A DNA stretch of 41,185 bases from Hydrogenophaga sp. (GTDB lineage Bacteria > Pseudomonadota > Gammaproteobacteria > Burkholderiales > Burkholderiaceae_C). Shown one piece after another: positions 34,299 to 41,185 of the stretch (positions within the stretch are counted from its first letter, which is position 1; the number at the start of each line of letters is the position of its first letter). The DNA lies in assembly GCA_020723845.1 (NCBI GenBank), contig DYIC01000014.1, positions 1 to 41,185 of the forward strand, read 5' to 3'. The position numbers and the translations under genes were made by a program. Below the pieces are notes generated by a model. It was not told the origin of the DNA. It searched no databases and worked only from the letters and a program-made list of their open reading frames with translations.

Positions 34299-35660
34299 AT
34301 GTTGACCCTTCTGTCGTTTCTGGTGGCGATTGCCATCCTGATCGCGGTGCACGAGTGGGGGCATTACCGCATGGCGGTGGCCTGCGGCGTGCCGGTGTTG
34401 CGGTTTTCGATCGGGTTTGGCCGACCGCTGCTGACATGGCGCAACCGCCACGGCACGGAATTCGTGCTGGCCGCGCTGCCCTTGGGCGGCTATGTGCGCA
34501 TGCTCGACGGGCGTGAAGGCCCGGTGCCCGCCGCGCAGCGGCACCTGGCGTTCGATGCGCAGCCGTTGGCGCGCCGGGCGGCGATCGTGGCCGCCGGGCC
34601 AGCCGCCAACCTGCTGCTGGCCGTTGTTCTGTACGCGTTCGTCGCGTGGTGGGGCGTGTCACAAGCGCAACCGGTGCTGGGCAGCCCGACGGCGGCGTCG
34701 TTGGCCGAGCAGGCCGGCATTCGGGGCGGCGAATGGGTGACGGCCGCGGCGCTGCCGGGCGCGGAGCCCGAGCCCGTGCGGTCGTTCGAGGATGTGCGCT
34801 GGGTCTTGACCCGGGCGGCGCTCGACGGCAGCGACGTGCGCCTGTGGCTGGCCGAGGCGCCGGATGCCCCTGGCCGTGAGGTGGGGTTGCCGCTGTCGAC
34901 GCTGCAGGCGCGGGAGGTCGATGCGCGTCTGTTCGAGCGCATCGGCATCGTCGCGCCCTGGTCTGCCGCCGAGGTGGGAGAGGTCATGCCCGACGGCGCC
35001 GCCGCTGCGGCCGGGCTGCGCCCGGGTGATCGCGTGCTGGCCGTCGATGGTGAGCCGATCGCCGATGCGCAGCAGCTGCGTGCGCGCATTCGCGCGGCGG
35101 TCGATGCCAGCGGTAACGCGCGCCCACAGCGCTGGCGCATCGAGCGTGCGGGCGAGGTGATCGACGTCGTCGTCACGCCGCAAGCACAGCGTCAGGGCGA
35201 TGCCTGGGTCGGACGGGTGGGGGCCATGATTGGCGCCGCGCCAGCGATGACGACGGTCTCGCATGGCCCGCTGCAAGCGCTGGGCGAGGGGCTGCGCCGA
35301 ACGGCGGAGGTTTCGGTGTTGTCGCTGCAAATGATGGGCAAGATGCTGACCGGGCAGGCGTCGTTGAGCAACCTCAGCGGGCCGTTGACGATCGCCGACT
35401 ACGCCGGGCGCTCGGCCAGCTTGGGGTGGGTACCGTTTTTGTCGTTCTTGGCGTTGGTCAGCGTCAGCCTGGGCGTGCTCAATCTGTTGCCGCTGCCCGT
35501 CCTCGACGGGGGTCACCTGTTGTATTATCTTTGGGAAGCGGTGGCTGGCCGGCCGCTGTCCGACGTTTGGATGGACCGGCTGCAGCGGGGTGGTATGGCA
35601 GTGCTGATCGCCCTGATGTCGCTGGCCATCTTCAACGACCTTGCCCGATTGCTCGGTTGA
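34299..35660 (+). CDS. rseP: RIP metalloprotease RseP
   Basis: The 453-residue inner-membrane zinc protease performs site-2 cleavage of anti-sigma factors. The HEWGH motif (residues 18-22) is within the first helix, and the second conserved motif LLPLPVLDGGHLLYYLWE is near the C-terminus. The periplasmic middle region contains two PDZ-like domains; one is clear as GEVMPDGAAAAAGLRPGDRVLAVDGEPI-type sequence (about 227-250). Four membrane helices are expected. The ATG at 34299 gives MLTLLSFLVAIAILIAVHEWG, while upstream in-frame residues overlap dxr. bamA begins 21 nt after the stop. Confidence 0.96.
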   Translation: MLTLLSFLVAIAILIAVHEWGHYRMAVACGVPVLRFSIGFGRPLLTWRNRHGTEFVLAALPLGGYVRMLDGREGPVPAAQRHLAFDAQPLARRAAIVAAGPAANLLLAVVLYAFVAWWGVSQAQPVLGSPTAASLAEQAGIRGGEWVTAAALPGAEPEPVRSFEDVRWVLTRAALDGSDVRLWLAEAPDAPGREVGLPLSTLQAREVDARLFERIGIVAPWSAAEVGEVMPDGAAAAAGLRPGDRVLAVDGEPIADAQQLRARIRAAVDASGNARPQRWRIERAGEVIDVVVTPQAQRQGDAWVGRVGAMIGAAPAMTTVSHGPLQALGEGLRRTAEVSVLSLQMMGKMLTGQASLSNLSGPLTIADYAGRSASLGWVPFLSFLALVSVSLGVLNLLPLPVLDGGHLLYYLWEAVAGRPLSDVWMDRLQRGGMAVLIALMSLAIFNDLARLLG

Positions 35661-35681
35661 CCCCGAGCCGGATTGCATCGC

Positions 35682-37994
35682 ATGAAACCCATCTCACAGC
35701 GCACTTGGCGCGTGCGCGCCGGCGTCTTGCTGGCGTCGCTGGCCACTGCCTTGCCGGCCTGGGCCGTCAATCCGTTCACCGTTCGCGACATTCGCGTCGA
35801 GGGGCTGCAGCGGGTCGAGCCCGGCACCGTCTTTGCCTCGTTGCCGTTTCGGGTCGGTGACACCTACTCGGACGAGCAAGGCGCTGCCGCGATCCGGGCT
35901 CTGTTCGGGCTTGGATTGTTCTCGGACGTGCGCCTGCAGGTCGACGGTGACGTGTTGGTCGTCATTGTCGAGGAGCGCCCGACGGTGGCCGACGTCAGTT
36001 TTACGGGCATCAAGGAGTTCGACAAGGACGTATTGCGCAAGGCCCTGCGCGACATCGGGCTGACCGAGGGGCGGCCCTTCGACCGGTCGTTGGCCGACCG
36101 CGCCGAGCAGGAACTCAAGCGCCAATACCTCAACCGCAGCATGTATGCGGTGCAGGTGACTACCACCGTCACGCCGATCGAGCGCAACCGCGTCAACCTC
36201 AATTTCAACGTGGTCGAGGGTGACGTTACCAAGATTCGCGAGATCCGCATCGTCGGCGCGCAGGCGTTTTCCGAGAAAACGCTGCTCGACCTGTTCGACC
36301 TGGACACGGGCGGGTGGCTGAGCTGGTACACCAAGAGTGACCGCTATTCGCGCGCCAAACTCAACGCGGACTTGGAGACGCTGCGCTCGTACTACCTGAC
36401 GCGTGGCTATCTCGAGTTCAACATCGATTCGACCCAGGTCGCGCTGTCGCCGGACAAGTCGTCGCTTACCCTCACGATCAACATCACCGAGGGGCCGCGC
36501 TACCTGGTGTCGGCGGTGCGCATGGAGGGCGACTACCTGGGCAAGGAGGCGGAGTTCCAGTCGCTCATCCGCATCCAGCCCGGGCAGCCTTACAACGCCG
36601 AGCACGTCGAGCAGACCGTCAAGGCGTTCACCGACTTCTTCGGCGCGTTTGGTTACGCCTTCGCCCGGGTCGAGGCCGTGCCCGAAATCGATCGCGAGAA
36701 AAACCGTGTCGCCATCGTGCTGCGCGCGCAGCCCTCGCGGCGCGCGTATGTGCGTCGCATCCAGATCGAAGGCAACAACCGCACGCGCGACGAAGTCATC
36801 CGGCGCGAGTTTCGCCAGCTCGAATCGGCGTGGTACGACAGCGACAAGATCCGCCTGTCACGCGACCGGGTGGACCGGCTCGGCTTCTTCACCGAGGTGC
36901 GCGTCGACACGCAGGAGGTGCCCGGCGCGCCGGACCAGGTGGATCTGGTCATGACCGTGGTGGAAAAGCCCACTGGCAACCTGACCGTGGGAGCGGGTTA
37001 CTCGCAGTCGGAAAAGCTCTCGCTGCTGGCAGGCATCCAACAGGAAAACGTGTTCGGCACGGGCAACTACCTGGGGTTGAACGTCAACACCAGCAAGTTC
37101 AACCGCCAGTTGGTGCTCAGCACGACCAACCCTTACTTCACCGACGATGGCGTGTCGCGCACGCTCGATGTGTACTACCGCACCACGCGGCCGTTCGATG
37201 CCCAAGATGGCGACTACCGGCTCGTGACGCCGGGCGCATCGATCCGCTTTGGCGTGCCATTTACCGAAACGGATACGGTCTACTTCGGCATCGGCGTCGA
37301 GCAGACCAAGATCGAGCCCGGCAACCGCATGCCCGTGGCGTACAACGACTTCATCGCCCAGTTTGGCGACTCCCCGCTGTCGGTACCGGTCACGGTCGGC
37401 TGGGCGCGCGACGAGCGCGACAGCGCGTTGGTGCCATCGCGCGGGACGCTCAAGCGCCTCAATGGTGAGCTGGGTATCGCGGGCGATACCCGCTACGTCA
37501 AGGGCAGTGCCCAGTACCAGCAGTACCTGCCGCTGAACAAGAAATTTACGCTCGCCTTCAACGCCGAGGCCGGGTGGGCCAAGGGCCTGGGGGGCAAGCC
37601 GGTGCCATTGTTCAAGCATTTCTACGGTGGCGGTTTGGGGTCGGTGCGCGGGTTCGAATCGGGCACGCTCGGCGGCACCAGCGCCATCGTCGGCAGCGCC
37701 GACCGCGCCTACCTCGGTGGGACCAAAATGGTGCTGCTCAACACCGAGCTGATCGCGCCGTTCCCCGGCGCTGGCAACGACCGCACGCTGCGTCTGTTTG
37801 GCTTTTTCGATATCGGCAACGTGTACGCGCCTGAACAGAAGTTCAGGGCTGCCGATTTGCGTGCGTCCGCCGGGATCGGCGTGAGCTGGATCTCGCCCGT
37901 CGGCCCGCTTAGAATCGCCTTTGCCAAGCCGGTGCGCAAGCAGACCGGTGACAAGACGCAATCCATTCAATTCTCGATCGGTACCGCATTCTGA
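35682..37994 (+). CDS. bamA: Outer membrane protein assembly factor BamA
   Basis: The 770-residue precursor has a signal peptide ending PAWA-VNPF (cleavage after residue 28). Five POTRA domains follow (about 30-430), beginning FTVRDIRVEGLQRVEPGTVF. The C-terminal 16-strand barrel has the conserved loop-6 element VRGFESGTLG and ends IQFSIGTAF with terminal phenylalanine, the usual outer-membrane signal. BamA inserts beta-barrel proteins into the outer membrane. The stop overlaps the skp start by one base, indicating coupled translation of the insertase and its periplasmic chaperone. A TTG at 35673 would add three residues and is less likely. Confidence 0.97.
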   Translation: MKPISQRTWRVRAGVLLASLATALPAWAVNPFTVRDIRVEGLQRVEPGTVFASLPFRVGDTYSDEQGAAAIRALFGLGLFSDVRLQVDGDVLVVIVEERPTVADVSFTGIKEFDKDVLRKALRDIGLTEGRPFDRSLADRAEQELKRQYLNRSMYAVQVTTTVTPIERNRVNLNFNVVEGDVTKIREIRIVGAQAFSEKTLLDLFDLDTGGWLSWYTKSDRYSRAKLNADLETLRSYYLTRGYLEFNIDSTQVALSPDKSSLTLTINITEGPRYLVSAVRMEGDYLGKEAEFQSLIRIQPGQPYNAEHVEQTVKAFTDFFGAFGYAFARVEAVPEIDREKNRVAIVLRAQPSRRAYVRRIQIEGNNRTRDEVIRREFRQLESAWYDSDKIRLSRDRVDRLGFFTEVRVDTQEVPGAPDQVDLVMTVVEKPTGNLTVGAGYSQSEKLSLLAGIQQENVFGTGNYLGLNVNTSKFNRQLVLSTTNPYFTDDGVSRTLDVYYRTTRPFDAQDGDYRLVTPGASIRFGVPFTETDTVYFGIGVEQTKIEPGNRMPVAYNDFIAQFGDSPLSVPVTVGWARDERDSALVPSRGTLKRLNGELGIAGDTRYVKGSAQYQQYLPLNKKFTLAFNAEAGWAKGLGGKPVPLFKHFYGGGLGSVRGFESGTLGGTSAIVGSADRAYLGGTKMVLLNTELIAPFPGAGNDRTLRLFGFFDIGNVYAPEQKFRAADLRASAGIGVSWISPVGPLRIAFAKPVRKQTGDKTQSIQFSIGTAF

Positions 37995-38515
37995 TGAAAC
38001 ACACGACCCGGACTTGGGGCGCCCGCTGGGTGCTGATGGCGGCGCTGGCCGCGGCGAGTGCTGCCCCCGCGCTGGCCCAGGACATCAAGATTGGCTTCGT
38101 GAGCACCGAGCGCATCCTGCGCGATTCCAACGCGGCCAAGGCCGCGCAGACGCGGCTGGAACAAGAATTCTCCCGTCGCGAGCGCGAGATCGAGGCGCTG
38201 GGCAACCAACTGCGCCAGGCGAGCGAAAAGTTTGAGAAGGACGCCCCGACCCTGTCCGAGTCGCAACGCGCCGCGCGCCAGCGCCAGCTCGCCGAGCTCG
38301 ACCGCGACTTCCAGCGTCGCCGCCGCGAGTTTCAGGAAGACCTGGCGCAGCGCCGCAACGAGGAGCTGCAGCAAGTCATCGAGCGCGCCAACCGCGTCAT
38401 CAAGCAGATTGCCGAGGCCGAAAAATACGACCTCATCTTGCAAGAGGCCGTGTACATCGCGCCCAAGCACGATATCACGGACAAGGTCATCAATGGCCTG
38501 AACAGCGCCAAGTGA
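37994..38515 (+). CDS. skp: Periplasmic chaperone Skp/OmpH
   Basis: The 173-residue precursor has a cleavable signal peptide ([15 protein letters not shown], cut after residue 28). The mature part begins [22 protein letters not shown], typical of OmpH. It is dominated by long charged heptad helices rich in Arg, Glu and Gln (about 60-140), the tentacle coiled coils of the trimer. It ends [13 protein letters not shown]. Skp holds unfolded outer membrane proteins in the periplasm for delivery to BamA. The start overlaps the bamA stop (TGATG) and the stop overlaps the lpxD start (GTGA). Confidence 0.95.
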   Translation: MKHTTRTWGARWVLMAALAAASAAPALAQDIKIGFVSTERILRDSNAAKAAQTRLEQEFSRREREIEALGNQLRQASEKFEKDAPTLSESQRAARQRQLAELDRDFQRRRREFQEDLAQRRNEELQQVIERANRVIKQIAEAEKYDLILQEAVYIAPKHDITDKVINGLNSAK

Positions 38516-39579
38516 GCGCCACCCTGCGCACGCTGCACGCCGCCTTGGGCGGCGTTTTGCATGGCGAGGCCGATCGCGTGGTGCACCGCATCGCACCACT
38601 GGCCGAGGCCACCGAGGACGCCTTGGCGTTCGTTGCGCATCCGCGCTACCGGGGCGCGGTAGCGTACTCGCGCGCCGGGGTCATCCTGGCGCCGCCCGAC
38701 CTGGTGGCCGACGTCATGGCGCGCCCCGATCCGCCCGAGTCTGGCTGGGCCTGTTGGGCAAGCCCCGACCCTTATCTGACGTTTGCTCACCTGACCCAGT
38801 GGTGGCGTCGGCACGTGCAGCCACGGCCAGAGTCGTCCGGGGTGCATCCGACGGCCTATGTCGCGCCGGATGCCGAGGTGCACCCCAGCGCCTCCGTGGG
38901 GCCGATGGCGGTGGTGGAAAGCGGTGCCGTGGTACGGGCCGAGGCCCACATCGGGGCACACGCCGTGGTGCAGGCGCGCGCGTCAGTGGGGGAGGGCACG
39001 CGCCTGGGGCCCGGGGTCGTGCTGGGCTACGACTGCCGCATCGGTGCGCGCGGCATCGTCCACGGGGGTACGGTCATCGGGGCCGACGGCTTCGGCTTCG
39101 CGCCCACCCCGTTGCCGGATGGCAGCGGCAAGGCTTGGGTCAAAATCGAGCAGCTGGGCGCCGTGCGCATCGGCGACGACGTCGAGATCGGCGCCAACTG
39201 TTGCATCGACCGCGGCGCGCTTGGCGACACGGTGCTGGAAGATGGCGTCAAGCTCGACAACCTGATCCAGATCGGCCACAACGTGCGCGTGGGCCGCCAC
39301 ACCGCCATGGCCGGCTGTGTCGGCATCGCCGGCTCGGCGCGCATCGGTGCCCATTGCACCCTAGGGGGCGGGGCGATCGTGCTGGGGCACCTGGAGCTGG
39401 CCGACCATGTGCATATTTCTGCCGCGTCGGTGGTGATGCGCTCGATTTTGCAGCCGGGCCACTACAGCGGGGTCTTTCCGATCGACGACAATCGCGCCTG
39501 GGAAAAAAATGCCGCCACCCTGCGCCAGTTGCACGGGTTGCGTGAGCGGCTCAGAGCCCTGGAGCGACGCTTGACATGA
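38512..39579 (+). CDS. lpxD: UDP-3-O-(3-hydroxyacyl)glucosamine N-acyltransferase
   Basis: The 355-residue enzyme adds the second 3-hydroxyacyl chain in lipid A synthesis. An N-terminal uridine-binding region (about 1-100) is followed by a left-handed beta helix of hexapeptide repeats, such as [19 protein letters not shown] and [17 protein letters not shown]. The catalytic histidine is in [12 protein letters not shown]-terminal helix ([10 protein letters not shown]) closes it. Translation begins at GTG 38512, overlapping the skp stop by four bases; no internal ATG fits the conserved N-terminus better. The fabZ start overlaps its stop (ATGA). Confidence 0.95.
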   Translation: MSATLRTLHAALGGVLHGEADRVVHRIAPLAEATEDALAFVAHPRYRGAVAYSRAGVILAPPDLVADVMARPDPPESGWACWASPDPYLTFAHLTQWWRRHVQPRPESSGVHPTAYVAPDAEVHPSASVGPMAVVESGAVVRAEAHIGAHAVVQARASVGEGTRLGPGVVLGYDCRIGARGIVHGGTVIGADGFGFAPTPLPDGSGKAWVKIEQLGAVRIGDDVEIGANCCIDRGALGDTVLEDGVKLDNLIQIGHNVRVGRHTAMAGCVGIAGSARIGAHCTLGGGAIVLGHLELADHVHISAASVVMRSILQPGHYSGVFPIDDNRAWEKNAATLRQLHGLRERLRALERRLT

Positions 39580-40019
39580 GCATGGACATTCACCACATCC
39601 TCAAACGACTGCCACACCGCTACCCGATCCTGCTGGTGGACCGGGTGCTGGAGGTGCAAAAGGGCGTCTCGATCCGGGCGCTGAAAAACGTGACCATCAA
39701 CGAGCCGGTGTTTACGGGGCACTTTCCGCATCGGCCCGTTTTCCCTGGCGTGCTCATGCTGGAGGCGTTGGCGCAGACCGCGGCGCTGCTGGCGTTCGAG
39801 ACGCTGGGCGTGACGCCGGACGACAAAACGGTCTACTACTTTGCTGGCATCGATGGCGCGCGCTTCAAGCGGCCGGTGGAGCCGGGCGACCAACTCATCA
39901 TGGACGTGACGCTGGAGCGCATGAAGGCCGGTATCTTCAAGTTCAAGGGAACGACCCGCGTGGGCGATGAGATCGCCTGCGAGGCCGAGCTCATGTGCAC
40001 CATGCGCACCATCGCCTGA
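39576..40019 (+). CDS. fabZ: 3-hydroxyacyl-ACP dehydratase FabZ
   Basis: The 147-residue hot-dog-fold dehydratase removes water from 3-hydroxyacyl-ACP in fatty acid elongation. The catalytic histidine is in [11 protein letters not shown] and the glutamate in [27 protein letters not shown] near the start is diagnostic. ATG 39576 overlaps the lpxD stop by four bases; an ATG at 39582 is a possible second start. FabZ competes with LpxA and LpxD for 3-hydroxyacyl-ACP, so its place between their genes is functionally sensible and common in proteobacteria. Confidence 0.96.
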   Translation: MSMDIHHILKRLPHRYPILLVDRVLEVQKGVSIRALKNVTINEPVFTGHFPHRPVFPGVLMLEALAQTAALLAFETLGVTPDDKTVYYFAGIDGARFKRPVEPGDQLIMDVTLERMKAGIFKFKGTTRVGDEIACEAELMCTMRTIA

Positions 40020-40026
40020 GGCGGCC

Positions 40027-40821
40027 ATGGCCCGCATCCACCCCACTGCCCTGGTCGACCCCAAGGCCGAGCTGGACGACGATGTCGAGGTTGGCCCCTA
40101 CACCCTCATTGGCCCGCAGGTGCGCGTCGGTGCCGGCACCCGCATCGGCGCCCACTGCGTGCTGGAGGGGCGCACGACGCTGGGGCGCGACAACCGCATT
40201 TACCCCTTCGTCAGCTTGGGGCTGCCCAGCCAGGACAAAAAATATGCGGGCGAGCCGTGCGAACTCGTGATCGGCGACCGCAATACCATCCGCGAATACA
40301 GCACCTACCACATCGGCACGGTGCAAGGCGGCGGCGTGACCCGGCTGGGCAACGACAACTGGATGATGGCCTACACGCACTTGGCGCACGACTGCGTGGT
40401 GGGCAACCACACCATTTTTGCCAACAACGCCCAACTGGCTGGCCATGTGCAGGTGGGCGACTGGGCCATTTTGGGTGGTTTTACGGTTGTGCACCAATTC
40501 GTGCGCATCGGGGCCCACGCCATGACCGCGATGTGCGCCCTGCTGTTTGCCGATGTGCCCCCGTTCGTGATGGCACAGGGCCAGCCCGCGCAGGCGCGAT
40601 CGATGAACTACGAAGGATTGCGCCGCCGCGGCTTTGGCCCGCAGCGCATCGCCGCCGTCAAGGCCATGCACAAGGCGCTCTACCGCGAGGGGCTGACGTT
40701 GGAGCAGGCGGTGGCGCGCATCGAGGCCTTGGTGGATACCCACCCCGAGGCCGTGGCCGACGTGGCGCTGATGCACGACTTTTTGGCGGGCGTGGATCCG
40801 CAGCGAGGGATCGTGCGTTGA
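40027..40821 (+). CDS. lpxA: UDP-N-acetylglucosamine O-acyltransferase
   Basis: The 264-residue enzyme carries out the first step of lipid A synthesis, moving a 3-hydroxyacyl chain from ACP to UDP-GlcNAc. Hexapeptide repeats of the beta helix start at [55 protein letters not shown] and the catalytic region [18 protein letters not shown] are diagnostic. The C-terminal helical domain includes [10 protein letters not shown]. The ATG at 40027 is 7 nt after the fabZ stop. lpxB overlaps the end. Confidence 0.96.
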   Translation: MARIHPTALVDPKAELDDDVEVGPYTLIGPQVRVGAGTRIGAHCVLEGRTTLGRDNRIYPFVSLGLPSQDKKYAGEPCELVIGDRNTIREYSTYHIGTVQGGGVTRLGNDNWMMAYTHLAHDCVVGNHTIFANNAQLAGHVQVGDWAILGGFTVVHQFVRIGAHAMTAMCALLFADVPPFVMAQGQPAQARSMNYEGLRRRGFGPQRIAAVKAMHKALYREGLTLEQAVARIEALVDTHPEAVADVALMHDFLAGVDPQRGIVR

Positions 40822-41185
40822 CGGCGGCCAGCGGTACCGATGGGGCCACGCCGAGCAGCGGTGGTGAGGCTGCCGAGCTGGCGATGGTGGCGGGCGAGGC
40901 CTCGGGCGATGTGCTCGCGGCCCAGTTGTTGCAAGGGCTGCATCGCCGTTGGCCGCATTGGCGCGCCGTCGGCATCGGCGGGGCGGCGATGCAAGCGCAG
41001 GGTTTTCAGGCCTGGTGGTCCAGCGACCGATTGGCCGTGCGTGGCTACGTCGAGGTGCTGCGCCACTACCGCGAGATCGTGGGGATTCGTCGCCAGCTGC
41101 GTGCGCGTTTGCTGGCCCAGCCCCCGCGCCTGTTCATCGGGGTCGATGCTCCCGATTTCAACCTGCCGCTGGAGGCCGACCTGCG
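40818..41185 (+). CDS. lpxB: Lipid-A-disaccharide synthase, N-terminal fragment
   Basis: The frame runs off the right edge, leaving about 122 residues. The LpxB start is recognised at [20 protein letters not shown], followed by [14 protein letters not shown] and [15 protein letters not shown]. LpxB joins UDP-2,3-diacylglucosamine and lipid X. The best start is TTG 40818, overlapping the lpxA stop (TTGA), giving an N-terminal extension of about 20 polar residues; ATG 40884 is possible but would begin within the conserved strand. The C-terminal half lies outside the window. Confidence 0.9.
   Translation, partial: MTAASGTDGATPSSGGEAAELAMVAGEASGDVLAAQLLQGLHRRWPHWRAVGIGGAAMQAQGFQAWWSSDRLAVRGYVEVLRHYREIVGIRRQLRARLLAQPPRLFIGVDAPDFNLPLEADL

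Noticed and set aside
1-41185. Mobile elements, CRISPR arrays, toxin-antitoxin or defence genes
   Set aside because: None was seen: no transposase or integrase motif, no regularly spaced repeats, and all gaps are under 300 nt.

Overview
The window is a GC-rich bacterial chromosome segment, almost entirely coding. The block rpsB-tsf-pyrH-frr-uppS-cdsA-dxr-rseP-bamA-skp-lpxD-fabZ-lpxA-lpxB, the LIV-type uptake genes beside acyl-CoA catabolism genes, and the bifunctional Nnr enzyme suggest a Gram-negative betaproteobacterium of the order Burkholderiales, probably Comamonadaceae-like. The genus cannot be fixed from the sequence alone. No tRNA, rRNA, insertion sequence, prophage, CRISPR array or attachment site was seen, and base composition looks uniform.

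Region 1 (1-4234) is a LIV-type ABC importer: the tail of the periplasmic binding protein, a probable terminator, permeases LivH and LivM, and ATPases LivG and LivF. Region 2 (4313-14082) is an acyl-CoA catabolic cluster, all on the + strand. It holds a hydratase/3-hydroxyacyl-CoA dehydrogenase fusion, a thiolase, an acyl-CoA dehydrogenase, an SDR, a zinc-free MDR oxidoreductase, an AidB-type protein and a second SDR. A perfect 12-bp palindrome next to a candidate promoter lies ahead of its first gene. Together these regions look like uptake and beta-oxidation of a carboxylic acid; the CoA ligase is not within the cluster.

Region 3 (14137-28000) is mixed housekeeping and accessory: Tex; two tandem HDOD proteins coupled to a patatin-like lipase; an iron alcohol dehydrogenase divergent from an HSL-type esterase; a YgiQ-type radical SAM protein; a lipoprotein nuclease; and, on the - strand, nnrDE followed by an acyl-CoA synthetase.

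Region 4 (28000-41185) is the conserved translation, isoprenoid, envelope and lipid A run. rpsB is preceded by a perfect 20-bp tandem duplication covering its -10 element and by a long leader hairpin. Terminators follow rpsB and tsf. pyrH has its own promoter, and skp to lpxB are tightly overlapped.

No wholly new system was recognised. The most notable signals are the asymmetric degeneration of the LivG/LivF ATP sites, the duplicated rpsB core promoter and its leader hairpin, the palindromic operator candidate, and three genes whose -10 elements sit 6-7 nt before the start codon.
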